Both the position numbers and the translations under genes were made by a program. The notes under the pieces are model-generated. The model saw only the letters and a program-made list of their open reading frames with translations, had not been told where the DNA came from and did no database searches. 64,000 nucleotides of DNA from JAGVSZ01 sp963716855 (GTDB lineage Bacteria; Pseudomonadota; Gammaproteobacteria; Burkholderiales; SG8-39). Positions within the stretch are counted from its first letter, which is position 1. Each line of letters starts with the position of its first letter. The stretch lies in contig CAVQUV010000011.1 in NCBI GenBank assembly GCA_963716855.1, positions 62,001 to 126,000 of the forward strand, written 5' to 3'. Shown one piece after another: positions 36,444-44,307 of the stretch.

Positions 36444-36604
36444 TCGTCGCCCAGAGCACCATGGCGACGACGAGAACCGCGCGTGACGCATTCAGCGCCA
36501 TCGAGGTCCCCCCAGACCGGCTGTGGAGCACGCAATCCCAGCGCTCGCTCGATCCTTTGTCTGAGTAGTATCCGAACGGTGCGATCGCGAGCTCGCGCCG
36601 TTCG
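36438..36604. repeat. 165-bp direct repeat, copy A
   Basis: Aligns end to end with 37569-37733; about four in five bases match by eye. Best blocks: AAGTAATCGT, AGCGCTCGCTCGATCC-like, GTCTGAGTAGTA and GCGATCGCGAGCTCGCG (self-complementary core CGCGAGCTCGCG). On the minus strand both copies can encode a peptide like ALNASRAVLVVAM, with several silent differences. Unclassified element, no terminal inverted repeats seen. Confidence 0.7.
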
Positions 36605-36714
36605 CTCTTTGGGGCTGCGCCGTGTCTCGTTGCTTCCAGCGATGCGCTGCGGCGAAACGACCGATTCCCATGCCACGGGCGTCGACTGGCGCGCACCGCC
36701 CCGCTGAACGTCGA

Positions 36715-36960
36715 TCACTGCTTCTGCACGACGACCCGGCCCTCGGCGTTCACGAAGACCCGGTAGCGATTGCTGTCCTTGCAGGTCGCGACGTAGTCAT
36801 TGTCTCCTTTCACCTCATAGCCGACCACCTCACCGCAAGGCAGGCCCTGGAGCGCGATGACGGCCGCGAGGTCCTTGCGCTGCTTCGGGTCGTCCGCCGC
36901 GTGAACCGTACTGACGGCGCACATCATGATGACCAGCAACCCGGAGGCATTTCGTTTCAT
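36715..36960 (-). CDS. Small periplasmic protein, unknown function
   Basis: 81 residues from ATG 36960 (GAGGAAG upstream). Signal MKRNASGLLVIMMCAVSTVHA then a compact alpha/beta-looking domain with two cysteines (LPCGEVVGYEVKGDNDYVAT-C) that may form a disulfide, ending NRYRVFVNAEGRVVVQKQ. Resembles small secreted proteins of unknown function in betaproteobacteria. Starts 11 nt after the upstream lipoprotein gene, so probably co-transcribed. Confidence 0.75.
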   Translation of the reverse strand: MKRNASGLLVIMMCAVSTVHAADDPKQRKDLAAVIALQGLPCGEVVGYEVKGDNDYVATCKDSNRYRVFVNAEGRVVVQKQ

Positions 36961-36970
36961 CGCTTCCTCT

Positions 36971-37555
36971 TCAGGGCAGTTTCGAGAACTTGTCGCGGTC
37001 GGAAAGAATCGCCCAGATCGCCCCGCGCGACGCGTGGATCGCCTTGGCGAGCGCCGGGTCGCCATCCTGCAGGAGGGATAGGGCCTTCATGAGCAGGAGT
37101 TCATACGCCTGCCGCAACTCGGCGAGCGTGGTCTTGATTGTCCCCTGGTAATAGTCGCGGAATTGCTCCAGCAGGTCATCCACCTGGTTCTTGAGCGACA
37201 GCTTCGTCAGCACGCCGATGGCGTTCGTTTCCTTCAGCCGTTGCTCGAGCGATTTTAGGTCGAGCGGCGGCGGACCTTCCGGCTTGGCGGCGACCGGCGG
37301 CGCGGCTTCGGATTTGCGCGCCGCGACTACGGGCTCCCGCGGTACGGCCGCCGGCGCAGCGGGCGCTTTCGACGCTGCGGGCGCCGTTGCGGTGGGCGGC
37401 GCCTTGGGCTCCGATTTTCCAGGCGCGGACGTTGGCGGAACAGGAGGAGCCGATGGAGCAGCCTCCCGGACAGGCGGACCGGGCGGCGTGCTCGGCACTC
37501 CCGCGCATCCCGTCATCAAGCCGGCCAGGAGAAATACCGCGATTCGAGCCGCCAT
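36971..37555 (-). CDS. Lipoprotein with Pro/Ala-rich linker and helical C-domain
   Basis: 194 residues. Signal with lipobox (MAARIAVFLLAGLMTGCAG), a linker of about 85 residues almost wholly Pro, Ala, Ser and Lys (APSAPPVPPTSAPGK), then a helical domain (LKSLEQRLKETNAIGVLTKLS, DLLEQFRDYYQGTIKT). The linker length suits spanning peptidoglycan or periplasm. The C-domain has no enzyme motif I recognise. Direct-repeat copy B lies immediately upstream of the start and may hold its promoter. Confidence 0.78.
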   Translation of the reverse strand: MAARIAVFLLAGLMTGCAGVPSTPPGPPVREAAPSAPPVPPTSAPGKSEPKAPPTATAPAASKAPAAPAAVPREPVVAARKSEAAPPVAAKPEGPPPLDLKSLEQRLKETNAIGVLTKLSLKNQVDDLLEQFRDYYQGTIKTTLAELRQAYELLLMKALSLLQDGDPALAKAIHASRGAIWAILSDRDKFSKLP

Positions 37556-37568
37556 GCAACGCTCCCGG

Positions 37569-37733
37569 AAGTAATCGTTGCTCAGAGCGCCAGAGCGACG
37601 ACCAGAACTGAGCGTGACGCGTTCAGCGCCACCCAGCCGCCGCTGACCGGCTGTGGAGCGCGCAAATCCGGCGCTCGCTCGATCCTCCGTCTGAGTAGTA
37701 GCCGACCGGCGCGATCGCGAGCTCGCGCGGTTC
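37569..37733. repeat. 165-bp direct repeat, copy B
   Basis: Second copy of the element at 36438-36604, same orientation, 14 nt upstream of the Pro-rich lipoprotein start. The two copies bracket the gene pair 36715-37555. The minus-strand peptide here is VALNASRSVLVVALAL then a stop. Confidence 0.7.
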
Positions 37734-37769
37734 CCATTTCGCGTGAACCGGGCGGTCGCCCGACGCCGG

Positions 37770-38384
37770 TCAAGCCAACGCGTCGGCAAATCGATGATTG
37801 ACATCGCGGTGATGAATCTCGTCTGCGCGAACGGCGATGATGACGTCGCGCAACCGCGCCTCAGGCGCAAGCTTCCAGTAATCGATGGCGATTCCGGGCG
37901 CCGGGACGTTGGCGTGAGTGCCGTTCTCCACGCCAGCGAGATATTCGGTGTAGCTGTGGACTGCTTCCTCTTCGAAGTAACCGGTTACGCGATGCGCGGT
38001 CTTGGCTGACAACAGGTAAAGCAGAAAGAAAGAATTGTAGAACACGCCTTGAGCCACCAGAATCAGCAGGCGCTCGAGTCCCGAGGGGCGGGCGATGTGC
38101 ATGAAGGTCATCAAGTGCATGCGTTCGTTCTCCGCTTCTTCCAGGAGCGTGCGGATCCGGCCGTGATCGTCTTCCATGCGACGCAGGGAGTGCAGATGTT
38201 GCAGGGTGCCGCCCACCATGCCCGGCACGGCAGCGATCGTTTCCAGTACGACCGCGCGATGGCCATACCGGCGGGCGAAAAAAGCATCGGCGAAGAACCG
38301 GAGAAACCTCGTGAAAGCATAGGCAATCCGGTCGGAAGAATTCTTTGGAGCGTAGTGTCGCTCGATCGGTGTCGTAACAGACAT
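37770..38384 (-). CDS. aox: Alternative oxidase (cyanide-insensitive ubiquinol oxidase)
   Basis: 204 residues from ATG 38384. All di-iron motifs of the AOX family are intact: VVLETIAAVPGMVGG (E48), EEAENERMHLMTF (E87, H90), FEEEAVHSYTEYL (E138-E140) and AVRADEIHHRDVNH (E189, H192). The two hydrophobic stretches that dip into the membrane (PGMVGGTLQHLH and ILVAQGVFYNSFFLLYLL) are present, and the plant-type regulatory cysteines are absent. It oxidises ubiquinol with O2 without pumping protons, so it protects respiration from NO, cyanide or over-reduction. Stands among stress genes; 80 nt separate it from the AI-2E transporter gene. Confidence 0.95.
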   Translation of the reverse strand: MSVTTPIERHYAPKNSSDRIAYAFTRFLRFFADAFFARRYGHRAVVLETIAAVPGMVGGTLQHLHSLRRMEDDHGRIRTLLEEAENERMHLMTFMHIARPSGLERLLILVAQGVFYNSFFLLYLLSAKTAHRVTGYFEEEAVHSYTEYLAGVENGTHANVPAPGIAIDYWKLAPEARLRDVIIAVRADEIHHRDVNHRFADALA

Positions 38385-38463
38385 ACCTATGCCCCTTTGG
38401 AATGGCAAAGGCCCTTGATGGGGCCACCGTTGCGCGAGCCCGAGTTCGGAAGGTGCGGATGCA

Positions 38464-39666
38464 TCAATCCCCCAGCAGCTCGGCCACCGGGTGCAGCGGC
38501 TCCACATGCTGTGACACGACTTTGACGATGACGATGATGGGAATGCCGAGCAGCAATCCCCAGACGCCCCACAGCCATCCCCAGAACAGGAGCGAAACGA
38601 ACACGGCCGCTGAATTCATGCTGGCGATTCGTCCGGTCATCCAGGTAGCGATGAACGTTCCGACTAGCGTAGCGATAGCGAGCGCTGCGCCGGCAACCAG
38701 CAGCGCCATTGCGAACGACTCGAACTGCATGAAGGCGGCCACTCCCGTTGCGACGGCCGCGACGCCGGGGCCCAGGTAGGGGACGATGTGCAGCAGTCCC
38801 GCGGCGACGGCCCAAGCTCCGGCGTTCTCGAGGCCGATCGAGCGAAATGCGATCCAGCTGAGTAACGCGACCAGCAAGTTTGTCGTCAGCAGCATGAACA
38901 TGTATTTCTGGATCGACCCATTGATGTTGTCGAGAAGACGCACGGTGATCTTTCTTTCCGACAGCGATGGTCCGGTCAGCCGCACCAGCTTCCGCTTATA
39001 CATATCGCCACCGAGCAGCAGAAAGAAAACCAGGAAAACAACCATCGCCGCCTGAACCACGGCTCCGACGGCACCCATCGAACTCTCCCACAAGAAGCTA
39101 CCCAGCTTGAACGTGGGCTGGTCCACGATGACATGCGTGGCAGACTGGCGCGGCGCAGCGGAGCCACTGGCCGCCTGAGTCGTCGCCCTTTCCACCTCGG
39201 TCGCGGCGTTTTGCATTTTCTCCATTGTGCCGATCTGGCCCCCGCGCAGGCGCGCAAGCCCGGTGGCGAACTTGGTCGCCGCTGCGGGCAACTGTTCGAC
39301 AATGGTCTGCATCTCGTCACGCAACGCATACGCGCCGAGAACGAGCGCACCGATCACGCTCGCCATCACGACGACGGTTCCCACAAGGCGCGGGATCCTG
39401 ATCGCTTCAAGCCAAGCGACGAGCGGATTCAACGTGTAGGCAATGACGATGCCCAGCAATAGCGGCACTACAAAGGCCTGCGCCCACGACAGGGCGAAAA
39501 CCACTGCGAGCACCGCCAGAACTCCGAGCGCCAGGCCCCGCGCATCAACCGGCATCCGGCCTTCGGCGCGGGTGACGAGCGACGCGTCGTCGGCAGAGCC
39601 TCGCGGCTCCCCAGCCCGCGCGGGGTCAGCGGTGCCGAGGGAGGCCAAAATGGCGGCGAGGCTCAT
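38464..39666 (-). CDS. AI-2E (PerM) family transporter
   Basis: 400 residues. The family layout is clear: two N-terminal helices (LALGVLAVLAVVFALSWAQA, PLLLGIVIAYTLNPLVAWLE), a long periplasmic or cytoplasmic loop, then VFLVFFLLLGGDMYKRKLV and the C-terminal helices with LLHIVPYLGPGVAAVATGV, the hallmark PYLGP motif. An N-terminal extension of about 37 residues is hydrophilic; a later start at Met38 is possible. Members export small molecules or exchange Na+/H+. Same strand as the ferritin-like gene upstream. Confidence 0.92.
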   Translation of the reverse strand: MSLAAILASLGTADPARAGEPRGSADDASLVTRAEGRMPVDARGLALGVLAVLAVVFALSWAQAFVVPLLLGIVIAYTLNPLVAWLEAIRIPRLVGTVVVMASVIGALVLGAYALRDEMQTIVEQLPAAATKFATGLARLRGGQIGTMEKMQNAATEVERATTQAASGSAAPRQSATHVIVDQPTFKLGSFLWESSMGAVGAVVQAAMVVFLVFFLLLGGDMYKRKLVRLTGPSLSERKITVRLLDNINGSIQKYMFMLLTTNLLVALLSWIAFRSIGLENAGAWAVAAGLLHIVPYLGPGVAAVATGVAAFMQFESFAMALLVAGAALAIATLVGTFIATWMTGRIASMNSAAVFVSLLFWGWLWGVWGLLLGIPIIVIVKVVSQHVEPLHPVAELLGD

Positions 39667-39726
39667 AGCGCACAGACGATCAACGATTTCGGTGGGTGTA
39701 TTTCCGCGCGTTCGTGGCGCGCGAGG

Positions 39727-40296
39727 TCACTTCGATTTTGTGGAGCGGCTCTTTTTCTCAGAATCTTCGGGGAAAGCCACCAGCAGATCGGCCAACTCGT
39801 CGGCGTGCTCCTCTTCCACGGCCAGGATCTCCTCCATCATGCGGCGCGTGGTCGGGTGCTGATCACCGAGGTACTGGACGATGTCGCGGTAGCTTTCGAT
39901 GGTGATTCGTTCCGCCGCCAGGTCTTCCTGGATCACGCTCGCCAGCGTATTGCCCTCGACATACTCGGCGTGGCTGCGGCTTACCAGTCCCTCAGGGGCG
40001 AAATCAGGCACCCCGCCCAACTGCACGATGCGCTCCGCGATCCGGTCGGCATGCTCCAATTCCTCGTTCGAATGGTCGAGAAACTGCTGGGCCACGCTCT
40101 GCGAATGAATACCTCGCGCCATGAAGTGATGGCGCCGGTAGCGCAGCACGCACACGAGTTCCGTCGCCAGAGAATCATTCAGGAGCTCGAGCACTCTCTC
40201 GCGGTCCGCGGAATAGCCCGCGGTGGCAGAGCCTTCATCGATGTGCTGCCCGGCGTGCAACGTCTGAACGTCGGTAAGAAGCGAGGTCTCGAGCAT
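39727..40296 (-). CDS. Ferritin-like di-iron protein (bacterioferritin-related)
   Basis: 189 residues. A four-helix bundle with ligands in the bacterioferritin pattern: LATELVCVLRYRRHH (E), NEELEHADRIAERI (E-x-x-H), EDLAAERITIESYRDI (E) and VEEEHADELADLL (E-x-x-H). The basic tail (EKKSRSTKSK) is unusual and could bind DNA or nucleoid, as in Dps. No haem Met equivalent is evident. Likely iron storage or peroxide detoxification. Confidence 0.9.
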   Translation of the reverse strand: MLETSLLTDVQTLHAGQHIDEGSATAGYSADRERVLELLNDSLATELVCVLRYRRHHFMARGIHSQSVAQQFLDHSNEELEHADRIAERIVQLGGVPDFAPEGLVSRSHAEYVEGNTLASVIQEDLAAERITIESYRDIVQYLGDQHPTTRRMMEEILAVEEEHADELADLLVAFPEDSEKKSRSTKSK

Positions 40297-40413
40297 GATG
40301 CGGTTTCCAATTCGTGATCGATGCTGATCGGGAGCGCAAGCCCTGCGGTAGGACCGGGAGTCCAGGCCGGCAGGGCACTGTCTTGCCGGCCCGACTTCCG
40401 GCAGGTTTCTCTC

Positions 40414-40534
40414 TTACTTGAGTCGCATGTCGTTCTTGACCGACTTCACGCCGGCGACGCCGTGAGCGACTTCGATCGCCTTGCTTGCCGCGGCCGCCGA
40501 GCTCGCGAAAACAGTTGCGCGCTCGAGGCACGGA
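40414..40534 (-). pseudogene. BON-domain protein remnant (C-terminal end)
   Basis: Reads ATVFASSAAAASKAIEVAHG then VAGVKSVKNDMRLK and a TAA at 40414-40416. This is the last third of a BON domain with no start codon; it begins right after the DUF3309 stop on the same strand. A second similar remnant lies at 21861. The end is well preserved, so the truncation may be recent. Confidence 0.65.
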
Positions 40535-40535
40535 A

Positions 40536-40694
40536 TTAGATGCGTCCCATCAGAAACAGAACGAGGAGGATCACCAGAATCACGCCCACGATGCCGCTTG
40601 GCGCGTAGCCCCAGCTACGCGCGTGTGGCCATACCGGTAAGACGCCCAAAAGCATCAGGATTAGGATGATCAAGAGAATGGTGCCGATACTCAT
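40536..40694 (-). CDS. DUF3309 small membrane protein, paralogue 1
   Basis: 52 residues, ATG 40694 with GAAGGAG 6-12 nt upstream. MSIGTILLIILILMLLGVLP, WPHARSWGYAPSG, then a second helix (VGVILVILLVLFLMG). Two helices with the central W-P-(H/Y)-(A/S)-x2-W-G-Y motif define DUF3309. Palindrome site C is 95 nt upstream. Function unknown. Confidence 0.92.
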   Translation of the reverse strand: MSIGTILLIILILMLLGVLPVWPHARSWGYAPSGIVGVILVILLVLFLMGRI

Positions 40695-40788
40695 GGTTCG
40701 CTCCTTCGCTGGTTCCCCTCCACTGCCTTCGTCAGTGGATTCAGGATGCTTCTGTGACACAGGGTAACGCCGGCGACGGGTATGGTCA

Positions 40789-40802
40789 GTACGCTAGCGC
40801 AC
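40789..40802. promoter_or_regulatory. Palindrome site C (GTACGCTAGCGCAC)
   Basis: Close match to the recurring palindrome, 95 nt upstream of DUF3309 paralogue 1. A 7-bp stem (AAGCGGC-ACG-GCCGCTT, 40809-40825) follows 6 nt later. Confidence 0.6.
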
Positions 40803-40825
40803 AAAAGGAAGCGGCACGGCCGCTT

Positions 40826-41283
40826 GTGCGGTTGCGAAGCCTGAGCCGTACGACCGGGAGGTGAACGCTTCAACCGCGCAGGGTTGCCGGTGGAGCGGTC
40901 GCCAGAGAATGTCGCCGCGGTGAACTGACGGTGATCGACCGCAGCGGGCTCGAAGCTGGGGCGTGCGGCGACTACGCCGCCGACCGGCAGGCTTTCGCCG
41001 ACTCGATATTTTGAGCTGGCCCGTGTTGTCCAGTCGTCACGCTGCTTGCAAAGGTCTCCACCAAACGAGTCAACGCAGCGGCTTCAGGCGACCGCACCGA
41101 ACAGTGCACCTGCCCCCGCCGGCCGATTGCCGTTCGCAATCGGCGATCGACCCGCCCGAACCACCGGCCGATGCGCGGGGTCGTGTGGTTGAAGCTCGTC
41201 TGCTCTGATTTTCGTCAACGCTTCAGTGCGGGGCGAGTGTTAGCTTGGTCTCAGCGGTCGGAGACTCGACAAGGAGAGATCAA
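40826..41283. other. Intergenic region without a convincing gene
   Basis: About 460 nt between two divergent DUF3309 genes. Short open frames have no ribosome site or family-like sequence. It contains a perfect 9-bp stem with 5-nt loop, GCCGATTGC-CGTTC-GCAATCGGC (41122-41144), with no T-run, and the ribosome site AAGGAGAGA before the 41284 gene. Nothing else recognisable. Confidence 0.5.
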
Positions 41284-41442
41284 ATGACATTAGGAACGAT
41301 TCTGCTGATCATTCTGGTTCTGCTGCTGGTCGGGGCGATTCCAAGCTGGCCCTACAGCCGGGGATGGGGCTACTGGCCCAGCGGTGGTCTTGGGCTGGTG
41401 CTGTTGATTCTTCTTGTTCTCTTGCTGTTGGGCAAGATCTAG
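41284..41442 (+). CDS. DUF3309 small membrane protein, paralogue 2
   Basis: 52 residues, ATG preceded by AAGGAGAGATCAA. MTLGTILLIILVLLLVGAIP, WPYSRGWGYWPSG, then GLVLLILLVLLLLGKI. Same two-helix layout and central W-P-Y-S-R-G-W-G-Y motif as the other two copies in this window (40536 and 45248). Unlike them, no clear copy of the GTGCGCTAGCGYAC palindrome is seen upstream. Confidence 0.93.
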   Translation: MTLGTILLIILVLLLVGAIPSWPYSRGWGYWPSGGLGLVLLILLVLLLLGKI

Positions 41443-41541
41443 CGCGTTGCCCTGATTTTGGATTCACGCGGGCACTCAGCGAACAGCGAAGCGCGAGGTG
41501 CCGTATCAACAACGCAACGAAGCTTGCGGATAGGAGAATCG

Positions 41542-42072
41542 ATGATGCGCAAGAAAAGAAGGGGCTTTTTCACCAAGATCGGCGACGCCATGGAAGCGGC
41601 CAAGGACAAGGCGCAGGAAATGGGCGGCTCGCTTTTGAAGAGGGCGAAAGTCACGGCCTCGGACGCCAAGCGCGGAGCGGGGAAGGCACGAACGTTGATG
41701 GAGAAGAGAGCGCGGGCCGCCACAGCAAGCGTGAAGCGCCGAGCGAAGACCACCGAAGCGGGTGCGAAGAGAGCCCTGGGCAAGGCGAAGCGTACGGTGA
41801 GGCGCAAGCTGAAGGTCGCGGCCGCAGGCGCGAGAAAGGCTGCCGGCAAGGTCGAGCGCACCATGAGCCCGAAGAGACGTCCCGCCAAACGCAGGTCCGG
41901 CAGGGCAAGGAAGGTCGCGGGACGCAGGACGACCTCCGCCAGGTCCGCGCTGAAGAAAGGCGTGGCCAAGGTCGGGACGGCCGCACGGAAGGCCGGCGCA
42001 GCGGTCGACAGGGCCGCCAAGGGGGCAGCGAGGAAGCTCGCAAAAAAGACGGCGAAGAGAAGCAGGGCTTAG
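41542..42072 (+). CDS. Histone H1-like Lys/Ala-rich protein
   Basis: 176 residues, ATG 41542 with TAGGAG 6 nt upstream. After MMRKKRRGFFTKIGDAMEAA the protein is almost entirely Lys, Arg and Ala with repeated K-R-A/A-K-K patterns (KRALGKAKRTVRRKLK, PAKRRSGRARKVAGRRT), like the C-terminal tail of histone H1 and bacterial H1-like proteins (HctB, BpH1, AlgP). Likely binds DNA non-specifically. Other long open frames overlap this stretch because of its composition, but only this one has a ribosome site. Confidence 0.8.
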   Translation: MMRKKRRGFFTKIGDAMEAAKDKAQEMGGSLLKRAKVTASDAKRGAGKARTLMEKRARAATASVKRRAKTTEAGAKRALGKAKRTVRRKLKVAAAGARKAAGKVERTMSPKRRPAKRRSGRARKVAGRRTTSARSALKKGVAKVGTAARKAGAAVDRAAKGAARKLAKKTAKRSRA

Positions 42073-42086
42073 CCTGCCGCGCACGC

Positions 42087-42101
42087 CGGGGTACTACCCC
42101 G
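42087..42101. terminator. Possible bidirectional terminator stem
   Basis: CGGGGTA-C-TACCCCG, a perfect 7-bp inverted repeat between the convergent histone-like and superoxide dismutase genes. The tight loop and lack of a long T-run make it only a candidate. Confidence 0.35.
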
Positions 42102-42146
42102 AATTGCTCCGGCTAACGCTTGCGCCAGCGATCGTCGAAGCCTCGA

Positions 42147-42821
42147 TCACTTCGTCGCCTCGAGGACCAGGCCACCGTCGGTCTCCCAGTCCTGCTCGGC
42201 GGAATGGTCGGTACGCTCGAACCGGCGGGCAGCCTCCTGCCAGTTCACAACCGACCACCAGCCCTTCAGATAGTCGGCGCGTCGGTTCTCATGCTTCAGG
42301 TAGTAGGCATGCTCCCAGACGTCGTTCACCAGCAGCGGAAAGTGGCCCTGCATCAGGGGATTGTCGTGGCCGGGGGTGGTGACCACCTGGAGTCCGCCGC
42401 CGTCCTGCTGCGCCCTCACGAGCCAAACCCACCCCGACCCGAACACTTTCTCGCCCGCTGCGTCGAACTGCGCCTTGAACTGCTCAAGACCGCCAAAGGC
42501 AAGCTTGATCGCGTCGGCAAGCGGGCCCGCCGGCGTGCCGCCCCCTTCCGGAGACATGGCCCGCCAGAACAGTCTGTGGTTCACGTGTCCCCCCGCGTTG
42601 TTGCGGACGGTTGTTCGGATCTTCTCCGGCACCTTGTTCAGGTTCAGCAACAGCCATGACGCTGTGCGCTCGTGCAGTTCCGGAAATGATTCCAACGCTG
42701 CATTCAAGTTCCTCACATACGACGCATGATGCTGGTCGTGATGCAGCGTCATGGTGTGCGCGTCGATGTGCGGCTCCAGTGCCGCATAGCCATACGGCAA
42801 GGGTGGAAGTAGGTGTTTCAT
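42147..42821 (-). CDS. sodB: Superoxide dismutase, Fe/Mn family
   Basis: 224 residues. Metal ligands: H in MTLHHDQHHASYV, H in NNAGGHVNHRLFW, and D and H in VNDVWEHAYYLKHENRR. GGHVNH is the Mn-type form, but where Mn enzymes have Gln before D-N-P-L (NQD) this protein has His (VVTTPGHDNPLMQ). That Gln-to-His pattern occurs in some archaeal-type and cambialistic enzymes and may change metal preference. No signal peptide, so cytoplasmic. Fits the oxidative-stress theme with the ferritin-like protein and alternative oxidase. Confidence 0.95.
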   Translation of the reverse strand: MKHLLPPLPYGYAALEPHIDAHTMTLHHDQHHASYVRNLNAALESFPELHERTASWLLLNLNKVPEKIRTTVRNNAGGHVNHRLFWRAMSPEGGGTPAGPLADAIKLAFGGLEQFKAQFDAAGEKVFGSGWVWLVRAQQDGGGLQVVTTPGHDNPLMQGHFPLLVNDVWEHAYYLKHENRRADYLKGWWSVVNWQEAARRFERTDHSAEQDWETDGGLVLEATK

Positions 42822-42868
42822 CGGATTGCCCTCCTGGCTCTACGCCGCGCTAGTCGTCGTGCGCGTCG

Positions 42869-43291
42869 TCAATCAATGACCATGACCCGCGCCCCGGATC
42901 GCCACGTCCGCGGGGTTGCCTCGTTGAATACACGTATCGACCCGTCCTGAAAGCGAATGGTGAGCTCGTAGCTCCTGATCGATTCCGCCGCTTGTTCACC
43001 GCGCGTCTCGATCTCCCGCACCAACTCAACCACGCCGCACCCGGCGCACGTTGTTCTGGTTGGCGTGTCGCTCGCCACACCCGCCGCGGCCATCTCCCCT
43101 TTTGCGCTGGCAGGCTGTGCCGACATCGGCGATAGATCACCAAGCCCGACGTCGTCATTGGGATTCCCGATTGCGGCCGGTAGCCACGCCATGAACGCCG
43201 CAATGCCGGCGGCGCACAATAAAGTTGTCGCGACACTCGCGATCCAGATCGGCAAGTGCGGAGATCGATCGACTTGAGTTCGCTTGTTCAT
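42869..43291 (-). CDS. Membrane-anchored protein with SlyB-like C-terminal strand domain
   Basis: 140 residues from ATG 43291 (GAAAGGA upstream). A basic N-end (MNKRTQVDRSPH) and one membrane helix (PIWIASVATTLLCAAGIAAF) are followed by a linker, a CAGCG pair of cysteines and a C-terminal segment SYELTIRFQDGSIRVFNEAT then WRSGARVMVID. That last part resembles the end of glycine-zipper/SlyB lipoproteins, though the zipper itself is missing. Function unknown. Confidence 0.7.
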   Translation of the reverse strand: MNKRTQVDRSPHLPIWIASVATTLLCAAGIAAFMAWLPAAIGNPNDDVGLGDLSPMSAQPASAKGEMAAAGVASDTPTRTTCAGCGVVELVREIETRGEQAAESIRSYELTIRFQDGSIRVFNEATPRTWRSGARVMVID

Positions 43292-43712
43292 GTCCTTTCG
43301 GCCTGGCGGTTTCGAACGAAGCGCTTGCCGATGACGCGTCATCGCAGGCCGACCCGCGCCGCACGCGATCTGCGCGCCACGTCGAAAACTCCAAAGCAGC
43401 GTAGCCACAAGACCTGCCGCCGTCGGTGCGGTGGCGCACATCAGGTCGCGTCGATGCGACCAGTCGCGTCAGACCGTGCTGCATAGACAGGGGCATGCAC
43501 ACGCGATTGCGCTGTCAGCCAAGAAGCGCCGCGGCACCTATGGCTCTCACGATCTCCATGAGCGCTGGCGCACAGACGAGCCGCGACGTTCTGATCCCGT
43601 ATCCTGTCGATCTCAGGGCAAATGGTGACTCGCCGTGGGCATCCGTCCGGGAAAGGTCATTCCCTGACGGACACCGCGATCCCATCTCTTATCTCACGTG
43701 AAGGAGAAAGAC
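43292..43712. other. Intergenic region without a convincing gene
   Basis: About 420 nt. Open frames on both strands lack ribosome sites and family-like sequence. The last 20 nt hold a strong ribosome site (GAAGGAGAAAG) for the 24-residue gene. A short hairpin-forming stretch (GGTCGCGTCGATGCGACC, near 43444) is the only structure noticed. Confidence 0.4.
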
Positions 43713-43787
43713 ATGAGCAGCATCGTCTACATCGTAGGCTTGGTCGTCATCATCGTCGCTCTCTTGTCGTTTTTCGGGCTCCGCTGA
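43713..43787 (+). CDS. 24-residue single-helix membrane peptide
   Basis: MSSIVYIVGLVVIIVALLSF then FGLR and TGA. One membrane helix and almost nothing else. The ATG is 5 nt after GAAGGAGAAAG, one of the best ribosome sites in the window, which is the main support for translation. The I-V-G-L-V-V-I-I-V-A-L-L-S-F-F-G-L-R pattern is like the short membrane peptides found beside DUF3309 and DUF1328 genes. Confidence 0.75.
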   Translation: MSSIVYIVGLVVIIVALLSFFGLR

Positions 43788-44307
43788 AGCGCTAAGGACT
43801 ACCTCGATCGGGGTACGCCCAGCCGCAGCCCCGCTGATGGGGCGGGTGACCGCCGTGCTGCCCCAACCGGGCGGCACGGGAATGGCGTAGAGCTCGCGGC
43901 CACCGCTGGAATTGCGCCGGCGGTGCTGACTGGCGGCACTGTCGGGGTCGGCTGGCGACCCGCTCGCCGAGTACTCGTTAGTGAACAGGACTTAGGAGGA
44001 CCTTGATGCGGTGTGCCGGCGCATCATCGCGCGGCAATGTGCGTTTCGTCGGCACCCCCGTGTCGAGCGGATAGACTCAGCGTCGAAGGGTCGACGATCC
44101 CGCAGATCGCGCGGCAAGCCGGTAGGGTTCGGAAGAACGTGCGCCGGTGCATTCGCAAGGCGCAGCAGGCCGTCGCTACGAGCGCGGGGCTCCGTGATCC
44201 TCACCGGCGATTGCCGGTTGGCCTGGAGCGCGCCCCTGGACGGCATGCAGATTGGATCCCACGAGACGTTCCTCGGTCCGCTGCACGCCGCCGCATGCTG
44301 CTCACAA
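43788..44307. other. Intergenic region, possible degraded sequence
   Basis: About 520 nt with no acceptable gene. A stretch near 44070-44160 on the plus strand reads EGSTIPQIARQAGRVRKNVR, which looks like the helix-turn-helix of a transposase or recombinase, but it has no start, no catalytic domain and no terminal repeats. Treated as unassigned. Confidence 0.35.

Noticed and set aside
40809..41144. Two small hairpins considered as terminators or small RNA ends
   Set aside because: Neither is followed by a T-run, and no promoter-like signal precedes them; kept only as structures within the intergenic region.
41364..42116. Alternative open frame of 250 codons over the histone-like gene, and two more on the minus strand
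   Set aside because: They arise from the repetitive Lys/Ala codon pattern of 41542-42072, the only frame with a ribosome site and histone H1-like sequence.
44060..44170. Helix-turn-helix-like stretch that could be a transposase remnant
   Set aside because: Only about 20 residues fit; there is no start, no catalytic part, no terminal repeats or target duplication. Too little to call a mobile element.
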